64,000 bases of DNA, taken from the NCBI GenBank assembly GCA_947497945.1, contig CANMIP010000014.1:62001-126000 (forward strand). The letters run 5' to 3'. Below are positions 1-10,541 of this stretch, piece by piece. The DNA comes from an uncultured Tropicimonas sp. Its GTDB lineage: Bacteria; Pseudomonadota; Alphaproteobacteria; Rhodobacterales; Rhodobacteraceae. The translations under genes and the position numbers were made by a program. The notes under the pieces are model-generated. The model was not told the origin of the DNA. It did no database searches and saw nothing but the letters and a program-made list of their open reading frames with translations. Each line of letters opens with the position of its first letter. The first letter of the stretch is position 1.

Positions 1-1
1 C

Positions 2-517
2 GCCATTGGTGCCGATCTCGCTATCGCCGCCCATGATCTCGGGCTCTGGCTGCCGTTCGAGGGCCGGGGCGCGCGTGAGACCATCACTCTCGACCCGGTC
101 GAGGAGGCGGCTTTCGACCTCATCGATGACAGCTACAATGCCAACCCGGCCTCTGTCGGCGCCGCGCTGGACATGCTTGCGCTGACCGAACCCAAGGGCC
201 GCCGCATCGCCATTCTTGGCGACATGCTGGAGCTTGGGGCCGGCGAGGCGGCGCTGCATGCAGCACTGGCCGATCATCCTGGCATGGCGGGGGTCGCGCA
301 GGTCCATTGCGTCGGGCCGCGGTCTCGCGCGCTCTGGGAGGCGCTGCCCGCCGACCGGCAGGGCAAGTGGTGCGAAGACAGCTCCGAGATGGCCGCGAAG
401 ATCCATGAATGCGTCGCCCCCGGCGATATCGTGCTCGTCAAGGGCTCGCTGGGCATCCGCCTGGCGCGGGTCGTTGACGCCATCCGAAAACTGGGCCAAT
501 CGGAGCCCGGCAAATAA
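2..517 (+). CDS. murF: UDP-N-acetylmuramoyl-tripeptide--D-alanyl-D-alanine ligase, 3' part
   Basis: The window opens inside this gene; only about the last 171 codons are present. MurF is the cytoplasmic ATP-dependent ligase that adds D-Ala-D-Ala to UDP-MurNAc-tripeptide, the last soluble step before MraY. The reading frame is open from base 2 and carries the Mur-ligase signature DSYNANPAS near its start, followed by a typical C-terminal domain (GDMLELG, then a short acidic and basic tail). It ends 15 bases before mraY, the normal neighbour in a dcw cluster, so co-transcription is likely. The start codon lies outside the window. Confidence 0.93.
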   Translation, partial: AIGADLAIAAHDLGLWLPFEGRGARETITLDPVEEAAFDLIDDSYNANPASVGAALDMLALTEPKGRRIAILGDMLELGAGEAALHAALADHPGMAGVAQVHCVGPRSRALWEALPADRQGKWCEDSSEMAAKIHECVAPGDIVLVKGSLGIRLARVVDAIRKLGQSEPGK

Positions 518-532
518 AAAGAGGCAGAGCAT

Positions 533-1615
533 ATGCTCTATTGGCTGACGAATTTCTCTGATGGCGGCGACGTCTTCAACCTGTTCCGCTACATCACCTT
601 CCGCACCGGCGCGGCCTTTTTCACGGCGCTGATCTTCGGTTTCCTCTTCGGACGACCGCTGATCGACCTGTTGCGCCGCAAGCAGGGCAAGGGCCAGCCG
701 ATCCGGGAGGACGGTCCGGAAGGTCATTTCGTCAAGGCCGGCACCCCGACCATGGGCGGTGTTCTGATCCTCGGCGCGGTCGTCTTCTCGACGCTGCTCT
801 GGGCGCGGCTGGACAACCCCTATGTCTGGATCGTGCTGCTGGTGACGATGGGTTTCGGCGCCATCGGCTTCGCCGATGACTATGCCAAGGTCTCCAAGAA
901 CAACACTGCCGGTGTTTCCGGCCGGGTTCGGCTTGGCCTAGGCTTTGTGATCGCCGCGATTGCCAGCGGCATCGCCGCCTGGTTCCACCCGGCGGATCTG
1001 ACCAACCAGCTCGCCTTGCCGGTCTTCAAGGATGTGCTGATCAATCTCGGCTTCCTCTTTATCCCCTTCGCCATGATCGTCATCGTGGGAGCTGCCAATG
1101 CGGTGAACCTAACGGACGGGCTCGACGGGCTTGCGATCATGCCGGTGATGATTGCCGCGGGCACGCTGGGCATCATCGCCTATTTCGTCGGCCGCTCGGA
1201 TTTCACCGAATATCTCGGCCTGCACTATGTCCCCGGCACTGGCGAGTTGATCGTCTTCGTGGCTGGTCTGATCGGTGGTGGGCTGGGTTTCCTGTGGTAC
1301 AACGCGCCGCCCGCGGCCGTGTTCATGGGCGATACCGGCAGCCTCGCGCTTGGCGGCGCGCTCGGCGCCATCGCGGTGTCCACCAAGCACGAGATCGTGC
1401 TGGCCATCGTCGGCGGGCTCTTCGTGGCCGAGGCGTTGTCGGTGATCATCCAGGTGGCCTATTTCAAGCGCACGGGGAAGAGGGTTTTCCTGATGGCGCC
1501 GATCCATCATCATTTCGAGAAGCGTGGCTGGGCGGAGCCGCAGATCGTCATACGCTTCTGGATCATCTCGCTGATCCTGGGCCTGATTGGCCTGGCGACG
1601 CTGAAGATCCGCTGA
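533..1615 (+). CDS. mraY: Phospho-N-acetylmuramoyl-pentapeptide transferase
   Basis: 360 residues, the normal family length. MraY is the integral membrane enzyme that moves phospho-MurNAc-pentapeptide from UDP to undecaprenyl phosphate, giving lipid I. The sequence shows about ten hydrophobic segments, the cytoplasmic loop with the aspartate pair in FADDYAK, the catalytic loop [13 protein letters not shown], the MGDTGS motif and the histidine-rich loop [11 protein letters not shown] near the C-terminus. It starts 15 bases after murF and belongs to the same dcw transcription unit. Confidence 0.97.
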   Translation: MLYWLTNFSDGGDVFNLFRYITFRTGAAFFTALIFGFLFGRPLIDLLRRKQGKGQPIREDGPEGHFVKAGTPTMGGVLILGAVVFSTLLWARLDNPYVWIVLLVTMGFGAIGFADDYAKVSKNNTAGVSGRVRLGLGFVIAAIASGIAAWFHPADLTNQLALPVFKDVLINLGFLFIPFAMIVIVGAANAVNLTDGLDGLAIMPVMIAAGTLGIIAYFVGRSDFTEYLGLHYVPGTGELIVFVAGLIGGGLGFLWYNAPPAAVFMGDTGSLALGGALGAIAVSTKHEIVLAIVGGLFVAEALSVIIQVAYFKRTGKRVFLMAPIHHHFEKRGWAEPQIVIRFWIISLILGLIGLATLKIR

Positions 1616-1641
1616 GGCGCAAGGCTCGGAAGGACAAGGAC

Positions 1642-2295
1642 ATGGCCAAGGCCGCTCTGATAACCGGTGGAAATCGTGGCATCGGGCGCGCTATCGCGGC
1701 GGGTCTGGTTGCGCAGGGTTGCGAGGTCACCATAACTGCGCGGGATCGGGCAGAGGGCGCCGAGGCCGCCGCTGCGCTTGGCTGTGACTGGGCGATGGCG
1801 GACCTGCAACGCCCGGACACGCTGCGCCAGTTTGACGGCGCAGGTTTCGACATCCTTGTGAACAATGCCGGAATATTGCCCGAGGGGTCGTTGCTGGAGA
1901 ATCCGCAGGGCTATTTCGATGCGATGGCGGTGATGGTCGATGGCCCGTTTCGCCTCACCCTCGCGATCGCTCCCGGCATGATCGCGCGCGGCTATGGGCG
2001 CATTGTGAACCTCTCCTCTGGCTGGGGCGCCTTTGCCGAAGGGCTTGGCGGGCCGAACGCCTACGGCATTGCCAAGGCAGCGCTCAATGCGCAGACCAAG
2101 GCTCTTGCCCGCGACCTGCCGGAAAGTGTCAAGATCAACGCCATGTGCCCCGGCTGGGTGCGCACGCGCATGGGTGGTGAGGCCGCCAACCTCAGCGCCG
2201 AAGAGGGCGCGGACACGGCTGTCTGGCTTGCCACCCTGCCTGAAGCCGGCCCCAGTGGCGGCTTCTTTCGCCGCCGCAAGGAGATCCCGTGGTAG
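1642..2295 (+). CDS. Short-chain dehydrogenase/reductase (SDR)
   Basis: 217-residue classical SDR, presumably a cytoplasmic NAD(P)-dependent oxidoreductase. The Rossmann motif is GGNRGIG (residues 9-15), NNAG lies at 74-77, serines at 125-126 and the catalytic pair Tyr141/Lys145 in YGIAK. The substrate cannot be read from the sequence. ATG at 1642 was chosen because it places the cofactor motif at the N-terminus and has a purine-rich AAGGACAAGGA upstream. It sits between mraY and murD, where most dcw clusters have nothing or a wall gene. It is probably a passenger read from the dcw transcript, and a role in wall synthesis is unproven. Confidence 0.88.
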   Translation: MAKAALITGGNRGIGRAIAAGLVAQGCEVTITARDRAEGAEAAAALGCDWAMADLQRPDTLRQFDGAGFDILVNNAGILPEGSLLENPQGYFDAMAVMVDGPFRLTLAIAPGMIARGYGRIVNLSSGWGAFAEGLGGPNAYGIAKAALNAQTKALARDLPESVKINAMCPGWVRTRMGGEAANLSAEEGADTAVWLATLPEAGPSGGFFRRRKEIPW

Positions 2296-2320
2296 CGGGC
2301 ACTGGCCTTTCCAACCGACT

Positions 2321-2366
2321 GCGCGCGCTTGCGCGCGCCACCGCCCGTCGAGCTCTGCTCGCGGGC
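2321..2366. repeat. REP-like double hairpin, copy 1
   Basis: Intergenic between the SDR gene and murD. Two adjacent inverted repeats are visible: GCGCGCGC-TT-GCGCGCGC (2321-2338), and a hairpin at 2343-2366 with outer arms GCCCG/CGGGC, inner arms CGAGC/GCTCG, a three-base loop and one unpaired T on the left arm. A second copy with the same architecture but different outer-arm bases lies at 46498-46540. Confidence 0.55.
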
Positions 2367-2395
2367 AAGCCCCCCTCAACGACAGGAGATACGCC

Positions 2396-3802
2396 ATGAT
2401 CCCGGTTCGCGGCGTCGAAGGACAGACAATCGCCGTGCTCGGCCTCGGCCGCTCCGGCCTTTCTGCCGCGCGCGCCATTGCCGCCGGTGGCGGCATCCCG
2501 CTATGTTGGGATGACGGTGCCACCGGGCGAAGCCGTGCAGAGGAGGAAGGCTACGCGCTGCGCGATTTCAGCCGCCAGGGCGGGCTCGACGGGGTCAGCC
2601 TGCTGGTCACCTCGCCTGGCATCCCGCATCTCTACCCGGCTCCTCACAAGGCGATTGCCGCGGCGCTTGAGGGCGGCGTGCCGGTCGACAACGATATCGG
2701 CCTCTTCTTTCGCTCGTTGGCAATCGGAGATTGGGACCAGTTCGATGTCATCCCAAAAGTCGTCGCTGTCACCGGCTCGAACGGGAAATCCACCACCTCG
2801 GCGCTCATCGCCCATTTGCTGGAAAGCGCAGGCCGGTCGGTCCAGCTTGCCGGCAATATCGGCCGCGGCGTGCTCGATATCGACCCGCCCGAGGATGGCG
2901 GTGTCGTGGTGCTGGAACTCAGCTCCTACCAGACCGAACTTGCCCGCTCCCTGACGCCGGACGTGGCCGTCTTCACCAACCTTTCCCCGGACCACCTCGA
3001 CCGCCATGGCGGCTATGGCGGGTATTTTGCCGCCAAGCGTCGGCTCTTTGCCGAAGGCGGGCCGGATCGGGCGGTGATTGGCGTGGACGAGCCCGAAGGC
3101 CGTTTCCTCGCCGGACAGCTCTCCGAGGGGCCCGGTGATGATCGGGTGATCCGCGTCTCGTCAGGGGGCAAGCTCGCCGGCCCCGGCTGGAACGTCTTTG
3201 CCCGCAAGGGCTTCCTCGCGGAGACCCGCAAGGGACGGCAGGCGGCCTCGATCGACCTGCGTGAGATGCTTGGCCTGCCGGGGGCGCATAACCATCAGAA
3301 TGCCTGCGCGGCCTACGCGGTGCTGCGCAGCTTCGGCGTCGCGCCGCGGGTGATCGAGGCAGGGTTGGCCAGCTATCCGGGCCTGCCGCATCGCAGCCAG
3401 CTTGTGGGCGAGAAGGATGGCGTGTCCTTCGTCAATGATTCCAAGGCGACCAATGTCGACAGTGCTGTCCAGGCGCTTCAGGCTTTCAAGGCGATCCGCT
3501 GGATTTGTGGCGGGCTGGAGAAGGAAGGCGGGCTGGCGGCGCTGCATCCGCATCTCGGCAATGTTGCCAAGGCCTATGTGATCGGCCGCGAGGCGGAGAA
3601 TTTCGCGATCGGGCTGGGCGAAGGGGTCGAGAGCGAAATCTGCGGGACGATGGAGGTTGCAGTTGCGCGGGCTGTGGCCGAGGCGCAGCCGGGCGAGACG
3701 GTGCTGCTGGCGCCGGCGGCGGCGAGCTTCGACCAGTATAACAGCTTCGAGACCCGGGGAGAGGATTTCATGGCACGGGTCAGGGCGGTTCTGGACCGGT
3801 AG
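2396..3802 (+). CDS. murD: UDP-N-acetylmuramoylalanine--D-glutamate ligase
   Basis: 468 residues, normal for MurD, the cytoplasmic ligase that adds D-Glu to UDP-MurNAc-L-Ala using ATP. It has an N-terminal Rossmann-type UDP-binding motif (VLGLGRSG), the ATP-binding loop TGSNGKSTT in the central domain, the ELSSYQTE and [11 protein letters not shown] motifs, and the C-terminal motif [11 protein letters not shown] at 2396 follows GACAGGAGATACGCC, a good ribosome site; the frame is open further upstream but that part overlaps the SDR gene. Part of the dcw cluster; the next cluster gene, ftsW, is separated from it by an antisense gene. Confidence 0.97.
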   Translation: MIPVRGVEGQTIAVLGLGRSGLSAARAIAAGGGIPLCWDDGATGRSRAEEEGYALRDFSRQGGLDGVSLLVTSPGIPHLYPAPHKAIAAALEGGVPVDNDIGLFFRSLAIGDWDQFDVIPKVVAVTGSNGKSTTSALIAHLLESAGRSVQLAGNIGRGVLDIDPPEDGGVVVLELSSYQTELARSLTPDVAVFTNLSPDHLDRHGGYGGYFAAKRRLFAEGGPDRAVIGVDEPEGRFLAGQLSEGPGDDRVIRVSSGGKLAGPGWNVFARKGFLAETRKGRQAASIDLREMLGLPGAHNHQNACAAYAVLRSFGVAPRVIEAGLASYPGLPHRSQLVGEKDGVSFVNDSKATNVDSAVQALQAFKAIRWICGGLEKEGGLAALHPHLGNVAKAYVIGREAENFAIGLGEGVESEICGTMEVAVARAVAEAQPGETVLLAPAAASFDQYNSFETRGEDFMARVRAVLDR

Positions 3803-3885
3803 GGCCGCCAACCAGGCTGCGCGCCTGCGGCGCACTCCTCTTGCGCCCTTCGGGCTGTTCTGGGGTCTGGGCGGTGCCGGGCCGG

Positions 3886-5073
3886 TCAGTGCCCGGCGAT
3901 GGCAGTGCCGGCGGCCCATCCGCTCGACCAGGCCCATTGGAAATTGTAGCCGCCAAGCCAGCCGGTCACGTCGACGCATTCTCCGATGAAGTAGAGGCCG
4001 GGCAGGGACCTGGCTTCCATCGTCCGGGAGGAAAGCTGCGACGTGTCGATGCCGCCGAGCGTGACCTCGGCGGTGCGGTAGCCTTCGCTGCCCGTTGGCG
4101 CCAGGCGCCAGTCGGTCAGGAAGCCGACGAGATGCTGGAGCGCCTTGTCGGATTGATCGGCGAGGTTGCCGGCCAGGCCGCTCTGCTCGACGACCAGGGT
4201 AGCGAGGCGGCCTGGAAGCGCCTCCGAGAGCAGGCGCGGCAGGGATTTGCGGCCATCGGTCTGGCGCCGCGCCCGCAAGCTGTCGAAGAAGTCGATATCG
4301 GGGCGCAGGCGGATGGAGATCGTGTCGCCTTCGCGCCAATAGGACGAGATCTGCAGAATGGCGGGGCCGGAGAGGCCGCGATGGGTGAACAGCAGCGCCT
4401 CGCGGAAGCGCGCGCCGTTGCAGGTGATCTCGGCCTCGCAGGACAGGCCGGCCAGCGGTTTCAGCATCTCGAGGGTCGGGCCGCCAAAGGTCAGCGGGAC
4501 AAGTCCGGGGCGGGTTTCCACATGGGTGACGCCAAAGCGGTCCGCGATGCGATAGGCGAGCCCTGTGGCCCCCATTTTCGGGATCGACCTGCCGCCCGTG
4601 GCCACGACAAGCGCGCGGCTTTCGACCTCGACCGTCTTGCCGTTCCGGGTGAGTTGGCTGCGGAAGCGGCCATCGGCATGGGAAATCTCGCCGATCTCGG
4701 TCTGCAGCCAGACCTCGGCACCGGCGGCGCGGCATTCCGCCAGCAGCATCTCGATGATCTGTTTCGCGCTGTCGTCGCAGAAGAGCTGTCCGAGGGTCTT
4801 TTCATGCCAGCTTATGCCGTGGCGCTGGACAAGGTCGAGAAAGTCCCATTGCGTGAACCGGCTCAGGGCCGATTTGCAGAAATGGGGGTTGGCGGAGAGG
4901 AAATTCTCCGGCCCGGTCTCGAGATTGGTGAAATTGCAGCGCCCGCCGCCGGAAATACGGATCTTCTCGCCCGGCGCCCGGGCGTGATCCACAACGAGGC
5001 AGCGGCCGGGGCCTTGCGCGGCGCAGAAGAGGCCGGCGGCGCCGGCGCCGAGGATCAGCGTGTCGATTTTCAT
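3886..5073 (-). CDS. HI0933/YhiN-family FAD flavoprotein
   Basis: 395 residues. The FAD-binding motif GAGAAG is at residues 9-14, the family hallmark GGGRCNFTN at 42-50, ATGG(R)S in the middle, and a C-terminal GECVDVTGWLGGYNFQWAWSSG motif that closes the FAD site. This fits the HI0933 (BaiN-like) NAD(P)/FAD-dependent oxidoreductase family, whose physiological substrate is not settled. It is transcribed against the dcw cluster and lies exactly between murD and ftsW, so it splits the cluster and probably has its own promoter in the 154-base gap before ftsW. Confidence 0.9.
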   Translation of the reverse strand: MKIDTLILGAGAAGLFCAAQGPGRCLVVDHARAPGEKIRISGGGRCNFTNLETGPENFLSANPHFCKSALSRFTQWDFLDLVQRHGISWHEKTLGQLFCDDSAKQIIEMLLAECRAAGAEVWLQTEIGEISHADGRFRSQLTRNGKTVEVESRALVVATGGRSIPKMGATGLAYRIADRFGVTHVETRPGLVPLTFGGPTLEMLKPLAGLSCEAEITCNGARFREALLFTHRGLSGPAILQISSYWREGDTISIRLRPDIDFFDSLRARRQTDGRKSLPRLLSEALPGRLATLVVEQSGLAGNLADQSDKALQHLVGFLTDWRLAPTGSEGYRTAEVTLGGIDTSQLSSRTMEARSLPGLYFIGECVDVTGWLGGYNFQWAWSSGWAAGTAIAGH

Positions 5074-5227
5074 GCCGCTCTCTGTACATGGGCCGCGCCT
5101 GCCTGCAAGTCCCGGTCGGGAAATCCCGCGTCAAACGTCATTTGGCTGGAAAAATCCGCCGCATCCGCGTAGACTCCGGATCGAGACCCGGAAAACCGGG
5201 CAGATGAGGCAGTGTGGCGGATACTCC

Positions 5228-6394
5228 ATGACAGAAATGGTCTATGGCACCGCGCCCATGCGCGCGGGGGAGCCTGTGCTCCCGCGGTGGTGGCGTACGG
5301 TTGACAAGTGGACGATGTCAGCAATCCTGATGCTCTTTGGCGTCGGGCTGTTGCTGGGACTGGCGGCTTCGCCGCCGCTCGCGGCGCGCAACGGGCTGGG
5401 ATCTTTCCATTATGTCGAACGACAGCTCTTCTTCGGCGGGCTGGCAATCGTCACCATGTTGCTGACATCGATGATGTCGCCTGCACTGGTTCGCCGGCTT
5501 GCGGTGCTGGGTTTCATCGCCGCCTTCATTTCGCTGGCCTGCCTGCCGTTTCTCGGGACCGATTTCGGCAAGGGCGCGGTGCGCTGGTATTCGCTGGGTT
5601 TCGCCTCGGTCCAGCCCTCGGAATTCCTCAAGCCGGTCTTTGTCGTGCTGGCGGCGTGGCTGATGGCGGCGAGCCAGGAGCTGGGCGGCCCGCCGGGCAA
5701 GACCTTCTCCTTCCTGCTCGTCTGTACCATTGTCGGCCTGCTCGCCATGCAGCCCGATTTCGGCCAGGCCGCACTCACCATGTTTGCCTGGGGCGTGATG
5801 TATTTCGTCGCCGGCGCGCCGATCGTGCTGCTGCTGTGCATTGCCGGCGGCGTGGTCGGGTTTGGCGTCGTCGCCTATAATTCCTCTCAGCATTTCGCGC
5901 GTCGCATCGACGGCTTCCTCAACCCCGAGATCGATCCGCGCACCCAGCTTGGCTATGCCACCAACGCGATCCAGGAAGGCGGCTTCTTCGGGGTCGGTGT
6001 TGGCGAAGGCCAGGTGAAATGGTCGCTGCCGGATGCGCATACCGATTTCATCATCGCCGTGGCGGCCGAGGAATACGGGTTGGTGCTCGTCCTGCTGATC
6101 ATCCTGCTCTACGCCGTCGTCGTCGTCCGTTCGCTCTTCCGCCTGATGCGGGAGCGCGACCCTTTCATCCGGCTGGCCGGGACTGGGCTGGTCTGCATGT
6201 TCGGCGTGCAGGCGATGATCAATATGGGCGTTGCGGTGCGGCTCCTGCCCGCGAAAGGCATGACGCTGCCCTTCGTTTCCTATGGCGGCTCCTCGCTGAT
6301 CGCGGGGGGGATTGCAGTCGGCATGCTTCTGGCGTTTACCCGGACCCGCCCGCAGGGCGAAATTGCGGATGTCTTCCAACGCAGGGGGCACTGA
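5228..6394 (+). CDS. ftsW: Peptidoglycan glycosyltransferase FtsW (SEDS family)
   Basis: 388 residues with about ten transmembrane segments. FtsW polymerises lipid II at the septum together with the transpeptidase FtsI. Visible SEDS hallmarks are the segment with [20 protein letters not shown], the periplasmic loop [26 protein letters not shown] holding the catalytic aspartate region, and the C-terminal [15 protein letters not shown] at 5228 is preferred over the longer frame because it begins just before the first membrane segment with a short basic cytoplasmic tail. Its stop overlaps the murG start (TGATG), implying translational coupling. Confidence 0.95.
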   Translation: MTEMVYGTAPMRAGEPVLPRWWRTVDKWTMSAILMLFGVGLLLGLAASPPLAARNGLGSFHYVERQLFFGGLAIVTMLLTSMMSPALVRRLAVLGFIAAFISLACLPFLGTDFGKGAVRWYSLGFASVQPSEFLKPVFVVLAAWLMAASQELGGPPGKTFSFLLVCTIVGLLAMQPDFGQAALTMFAWGVMYFVAGAPIVLLLCIAGGVVGFGVVAYNSSQHFARRIDGFLNPEIDPRTQLGYATNAIQEGGFFGVGVGEGQVKWSLPDAHTDFIIAVAAEEYGLVLVLLIILLYAVVVVRSLFRLMRERDPFIRLAGTGLVCMFGVQAMINMGVAVRLLPAKGMTLPFVSYGGSSLIAGGIAVGMLLAFTRTRPQGEIADVFQRRGH

Positions 6395-7503
6395 TGGCCC
6401 AACCTCTGATCATTATCGCGGCCGGCGGCACGGGCGGACATATGTTCCCGGCCCAGGCGCTGGCCGAAACGCTTCTTGAGCGGGGCTGGCGGGTGCGGCT
6501 CTCCACCGACGCGCGCGGTGCGCGCTATGCTGGCGGTTTTCCGGAGGCGGTCGAGATCGCTCAGGTCGGCTCGGCGACCTTCGCGCGAGGGGGGCTTCTG
6601 GCCAAGGCGCTGGTGCCGTTTCGCATCTTCGGCGGCGTGGTCGCCGCGACCTTCCGGATGCTGCGCGAGAGACCGGCCATCGTCGTCGGTTTCGGCGGCT
6701 ACCCTACAATCCCCGCCATGTCGGCCGCCTGGATCCTGCGCCTGCCGCGCATGATCCATGAGCAGAATGGCGTGCTGGGACGGGTAAACGAGGTTTTCGC
6801 CAAGCGTGTGAATGCGGTCGCCTGCGGGACATGGCCGACCGATCTGCCTGAGGGCGTCGAGGGCGTGCATACCGGCAACCCGGTGCGGGGCGCCGTCATG
6901 GAGCGCGCCGGCGCCGGCTATATCGCGCCAGGAGACTACCCGATGGAGTTGCTGGTCATTGGCGGCAGCCAGGGGGCGCGGATCCTGTCCGATGTCGTTC
7001 CGCCGGCGATCGCGGCATTGCCGATGGAACTTCTGCAACATCTGCGCGTGTCTCACCAGGCGCGCGGCGAGGATGAAGAGCGGGTCTCGACCTATTACGC
7101 AGACCACGCAATTTCGGCCGATGTGCAGCCGTTCTTCACCGATGTGCCGCGCCGCATGTCGGAGGCGCAGCTTGTCATTTCCCGATCCGGGGCCTCCTCC
7201 GTTGCCGATATCTCGGTCATCGGGCGCCCCTCGATCCTGGTGCCCTATGCGGTGGCCGCAGGAGACCACCAGACGGCCAATGCGCGCGGTCTCGCTGAGG
7301 CGGACGCGGCGGTGGTGATCCCAGAATCGCGGCTTGAAGTCGATACGCTTTCCGAGCAGATACGCGTGATCCTCGAAACGCCCGAAGGCGCCTTGCGCAT
7401 GGCCAGGAACGCGCTGTCCCAGGGGCGTTCGGATGCCACGGAGCGCCTTGTCGAGATGGTCGAAACCCTCTCCGGCCTGCGCGGCGACGAAGAACAAGTT
7501 TGA
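6394..7503 (+). CDS. murG: UDP-GlcNAc:undecaprenyl-PP-MurNAc-pentapeptide GlcNAc transferase
   Basis: 369 residues, GT28 family. MurG works on the cytoplasmic face of the membrane and converts lipid I to lipid II. The three glycine-rich signatures are present: [10 protein letters not shown] at the N-terminus, GGSQGAR at the start of the second domain and [11 protein letters not shown] for UDP-GlcNAc binding. The ATG shares one base with the ftsW stop, so the two genes are translationally coupled. It is followed 16 bases later by murC. Confidence 0.97.
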   Translation: MAQPLIIIAAGGTGGHMFPAQALAETLLERGWRVRLSTDARGARYAGGFPEAVEIAQVGSATFARGGLLAKALVPFRIFGGVVAATFRMLRERPAIVVGFGGYPTIPAMSAAWILRLPRMIHEQNGVLGRVNEVFAKRVNAVACGTWPTDLPEGVEGVHTGNPVRGAVMERAGAGYIAPGDYPMELLVIGGSQGARILSDVVPPAIAALPMELLQHLRVSHQARGEDEERVSTYYADHAISADVQPFFTDVPRRMSEAQLVISRSGASSVADISVIGRPSILVPYAVAAGDHQTANARGLAEADAAVVIPESRLEVDTLSEQIRVILETPEGALRMARNALSQGRSDATERLVEMVETLSGLRGDEEQV

Positions 7504-7519
7504 CGGACGGAACCAGGTC

Positions 7520-8920
7520 ATGAACGCAGCAGTTACCAAACTTCCCACCGATGTGGGCCCGATCCATTTTGTCGGCATTGGCGGCATCGGCATGTCCGGC
7601 ATTGCCGAGGTCCTGCTGACCCATGGCTACACGGTCCAGGGTTCGGACCTGAAGACCTCGAAGATCACCGAGCGCCTGGAACGTCTCGGCGCGAAGATCT
7701 TCATCGGACAGGTCGACGAAAATCTCGAAGGTGCGGAAGTCGTCGTGATTTCTTCCGCGATCAAGCCGGGCAATCCCGAGCTTGACGGCGCGCGCCTGCG
7801 TGGGCTGCCAGTCGTGCGCCGCGCCGAGATGCTGGCCGAGCTGATGCGCCTGAAGTCGAACATCGCCATCGCCGGCACCCATGGCAAGACCACGACCACG
7901 ACCATGGTCGCCACCCTGCTGGACGCTGGCGGCATCGACCCCACAGTCATCAATGGCGGCATCATCCACGCCTATGGCTCCAATGCCCGGGCCGGGCAGG
8001 GCGAGTGGATGGTGGTCGAGGCTGACGAAAGCGACGGCACCTTCAACCGCCTGCCGGCCACCGTCGCCATCATCACCAATATCGACCCCGAGCATATGGA
8101 GCATTGGGGCACGATCGAGAACCTGCGCGTCGGCTTCAAGACCTTCGTCGAGAACATCCCCTTCTATGGCGTTGCCATCTGCTGCACGGACCATCCCGAA
8201 GTGCAGGCCCTGGTCGGCAAGATCTCGGACCGCCGTATCGTCACTTACGGGTTCAACGCCCAGGCCGATGTCCGCGCCGTGAACCTGCACTACAAGGCGG
8301 GCATCGCCCATTTCGATGTCGAGCTGAAGGCCGACGACATGGTCATCGAGGGCTGCACCCTGCCGATGCCGGGCGACCATAACGTCTCCAATGCGCTCTC
8401 CGCGATCGCGGTGGCCCGACATCTCGGCATGAAGGCCGACGAGATCCGCGAGGCGCTTGCCAAATTCGGTGGCGTTAACCGACGGTTTACCAAGGTGGGC
8501 GAAGTGAACGGGGTGACCATCATCGACGATTACGGCCATCACCCGGTCGAGATCGCGGCGGTGCTCAAGGCGGCGCGGCAGGCCTGCGAGGGCCGCGTGA
8601 TCGCGGTGCACCAGCCGCATCGCTATTCGCGTCTCGCGAGCCTTTTCGATGATTTCTGCGCCTGCTTCAACGAAGCGGATGTGGTCGGCATTGCCGAGGT
8701 CTTTGCCGCGGGGGAAGCGCCCATCGAGGGCGCGGATCGGGACGCGCTGGTCGCCGGGCTGATCCGCCACGGGCATCGCCACGCGCGGGCGCTCCTGAGC
8801 GAAGATGACCTCGTGCGGCTTGTGCGCGAACAGACCCAGCCGGGCGACATGGTGGTCTGTCTCGGCGCAGGTACGATCAGCGCCTGGGCAAATGCCCTGC
8901 CGGAACGGCTGCAGGGATGA
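7520..8920 (+). CDS. murC: UDP-N-acetylmuramate--L-alanine ligase
   Basis: 466 residues, the usual length. MurC starts stem-peptide synthesis by ligating L-Ala to UDP-MurNAc. Motifs in order are [12 protein letters not shown] (UDP-binding N domain), the ATP loop [30 protein letters not shown] and the C-terminal [10 protein letters not shown] with [11 protein letters not shown] at 7520 gives the standard N-terminus (MNAAVTKLP); the frame upstream overlaps murG and is not used. Confidence 0.97.
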   Translation: MNAAVTKLPTDVGPIHFVGIGGIGMSGIAEVLLTHGYTVQGSDLKTSKITERLERLGAKIFIGQVDENLEGAEVVVISSAIKPGNPELDGARLRGLPVVRRAEMLAELMRLKSNIAIAGTHGKTTTTTMVATLLDAGGIDPTVINGGIIHAYGSNARAGQGEWMVVEADESDGTFNRLPATVAIITNIDPEHMEHWGTIENLRVGFKTFVENIPFYGVAICCTDHPEVQALVGKISDRRIVTYGFNAQADVRAVNLHYKAGIAHFDVELKADDMVIEGCTLPMPGDHNVSNALSAIAVARHLGMKADEIREALAKFGGVNRRFTKVGEVNGVTIIDDYGHHPVEIAAVLKAARQACEGRVIAVHQPHRYSRLASLFDDFCACFNEADVVGIAEVFAAGEAPIEGADRDALVAGLIRHGHRHARALLSEDDLVRLVREQTQPGDMVVCLGAGTISAWANALPERLQG

Positions 8921-8963
8921 TCGCAACACCCAGCCTTTCGGGGTCGGATCGGGAAGGACGCAG

Positions 8964-9239
8964 ATGAACATCCTGCTCCTTGCATGTCTCTGGGTGCTGG
9001 CGGCCGCGGCGGTCGCCATGTTGCCGCTGAAGTACCAGTACCTGCCGGGGATCGCGCTGCTGGTCGGCGCGCTCGTGCTGATCTGGCAGATCGGAGCGAG
9101 CTACGGCTTGTTGCCACTTTCCCTCGCGGCGGCGGCAGTGGCGTCGATGTTCCGAAAGCCGCTGCGCTACCTTGTCTTTCGCCTGATCGGGCGCACGCGG
9201 GAAGAGGCGATGGCGCGTGTTCGCGGAGCGTCGTCGTGA
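8964..9239 (+). CDS. DUF2484-type small membrane protein
   Basis: 91 residues with two or three hydrophobic segments (an N-terminal MNILLLACLWVLAAAAVAML, a central helix, and a basic C-terminal tail). It resembles the DUF2484 proteins that sit between murC and murB in Rhodobacterales dcw clusters. No function is known; the position and the membrane topology suggest an inner-membrane role linked to wall synthesis or division. ATG at 8964 follows GGGAAGGACGCAG. Its last codons overlap the start of a second, related gene. Confidence 0.78.
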   Translation: MNILLLACLWVLAAAAVAMLPLKYQYLPGIALLVGALVLIWQIGASYGLLPLSLAAAAVASMFRKPLRYLVFRLIGRTREEAMARVRGASS

Positions 9240-9493
9240 GTCTCTCGCTCATCCTTGCCTGTCTCTGGGTCGTTGCGGCGACGCTGATCGGCATGCTGCC
9301 CTCGCGGCGCAACCATTGGCCACAAGCCTATGTGCTGATTGCCATCGGCATACCGCTGCTGGGATATGTGACCTGGCAAAACGGTCCGCTGGTCGGGCTT
9401 TTCGTCATGCTGGCCGGTGCCTCGATCCTGCGCTGGCCGTTGATTTATCTCTGGCGATGGGCGAAAGGGCTTTTCGGAGAGAAACCCACCTGA
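9236..9493 (+). CDS. Second DUF2484-type small membrane protein
   Basis: 85 residues, starting at GTG 9236 that overlaps the previous stop (GTGA), so translational coupling is likely. The N-terminus (LILACLWVVAATLIGMLPSRR) closely parallels the N-terminus of the preceding protein (LLLACLWVLAAAAVAMLPLKY), which points to a tandem duplication followed by divergence. About three hydrophobic segments and a basic tail are visible. Function unknown. It ends 18 bases before murB. Confidence 0.75.
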   Translation: MSLSLILACLWVVAATLIGMLPSRRNHWPQAYVLIAIGIPLLGYVTWQNGPLVGLFVMLAGASILRWPLIYLWRWAKGLFGEKPT

Positions 9494-9511
9494 CATGCCG
9501 TGGAGCGCGAG

Positions 9512-10444
9512 ATGCCCCAGCCCGACGACGTTGAAATCCGTGGAACGCTGACGCGCAACCGCCCGCTGGACAGCCTGACCTGGCTGCGGGTCGGCGGGCC
9601 GGCGGAGTGGCTCTTCCAGCCGGCGGACCGGGAGGATCTCTGCGATTTCCTGGCGGCGCTGGACGCAGATGTGCCGGTTTTCCCGATGGGTGTCGGCTCC
9701 AACCTGATCGTGCGCGATGGCGGTATTCGCGGCGTCGTGATTCGGCTTGGGCGTGGGTTCAACCAGATCTCCTGCGATGATGGAATCGTGACAGCCGGCG
9801 CTGCTGCGCTCGACGCGCATGTGGCCCGGAAGGCGGCCGAAGCCGGGCTGGACCTGACCTTTCTGCGGACGATCCCGGGCGCGGTCGGCGGCGCCGTGCG
9901 GATGAATGCGGGCTGTTACGGCGCATATGTCGCAGATCACCTGATCGAGGCGGAAGCCGTCACCCGCGAAGGAAACCTCGTCCGGCTCACGCCCGAAATG
10001 TTGGAATTTGAATACCGCTCGACGCAACTTCCAAGCGGCTGGGTGATCGTTTCGGCCCGGTTCAGGGCCGCACCCGACGATCCGGATGCGCTTGCAGTTC
10101 GGATGACGGAGCAGGTCGCGCGCCGGGATGCGACGCAGCCCACAAAGGATCGCTCCGCTGGCTCGACCTTCCGCAACCCGGCCGGCTTCAGCTCGACCGG
10201 AAAGGCGGATGACAGCCAGGATCTGAAGGCCTGGAAGGTGATCGATGATGCCGGTATGCGCGGCGCCTGGCTCGGCGGCGCGCAGATGTCCGAGAAACAC
10301 TCGAATTTCCTGCTGAACGCCGAGAACGCGACCGCCGCTGACCTTGAGGGACTTGGCGAAAAGGTCAGGAAAAAGGTTTACCAAAACAGCGGAATAGAGC
10401 TAGAATGGGAAATCATGAGGGTCGGTGAACCGGCCCCGGAATGA
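9512..10444 (+). CDS. murB: UDP-N-acetylenolpyruvoylglucosamine reductase
   Basis: 310 residues. MurB is the NADPH- and FAD-dependent cytoplasmic reductase that makes UDP-MurNAc. Motifs are the FAD-binding [13 protein letters not shown] region, [18 protein letters not shown], and AGSTFRNP containing the proton-donor serine. A GTG at 9500 is in frame, but ATG 9512 has GGAG six bases upstream and gives the more typical N-terminus. It precedes ddl after a 97-base gap that holds a small GGGCC-AAA-GGCCC hairpin. Confidence 0.95.
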   Translation: MPQPDDVEIRGTLTRNRPLDSLTWLRVGGPAEWLFQPADREDLCDFLAALDADVPVFPMGVGSNLIVRDGGIRGVVIRLGRGFNQISCDDGIVTAGAAALDAHVARKAAEAGLDLTFLRTIPGAVGGAVRMNAGCYGAYVADHLIEAEAVTREGNLVRLTPEMLEFEYRSTQLPSGWVIVSARFRAAPDDPDALAVRMTEQVARRDATQPTKDRSAGSTFRNPAGFSSTGKADDSQDLKAWKVIDDAGMRGAWLGGAQMSEKHSNFLLNAENATAADLEGLGEKVRKKVYQNSGIELEWEIMRVGEPAPE

Positions 10445-10541
10445 CGCCGACGTCAACAAGTCGGGATAATGGGCAGTGAAACCGTGAAAATCGCGGAATT
10501 CACATGAAAAAATCGGGCCAAAGGCCCGGAAAGAGGCGGGA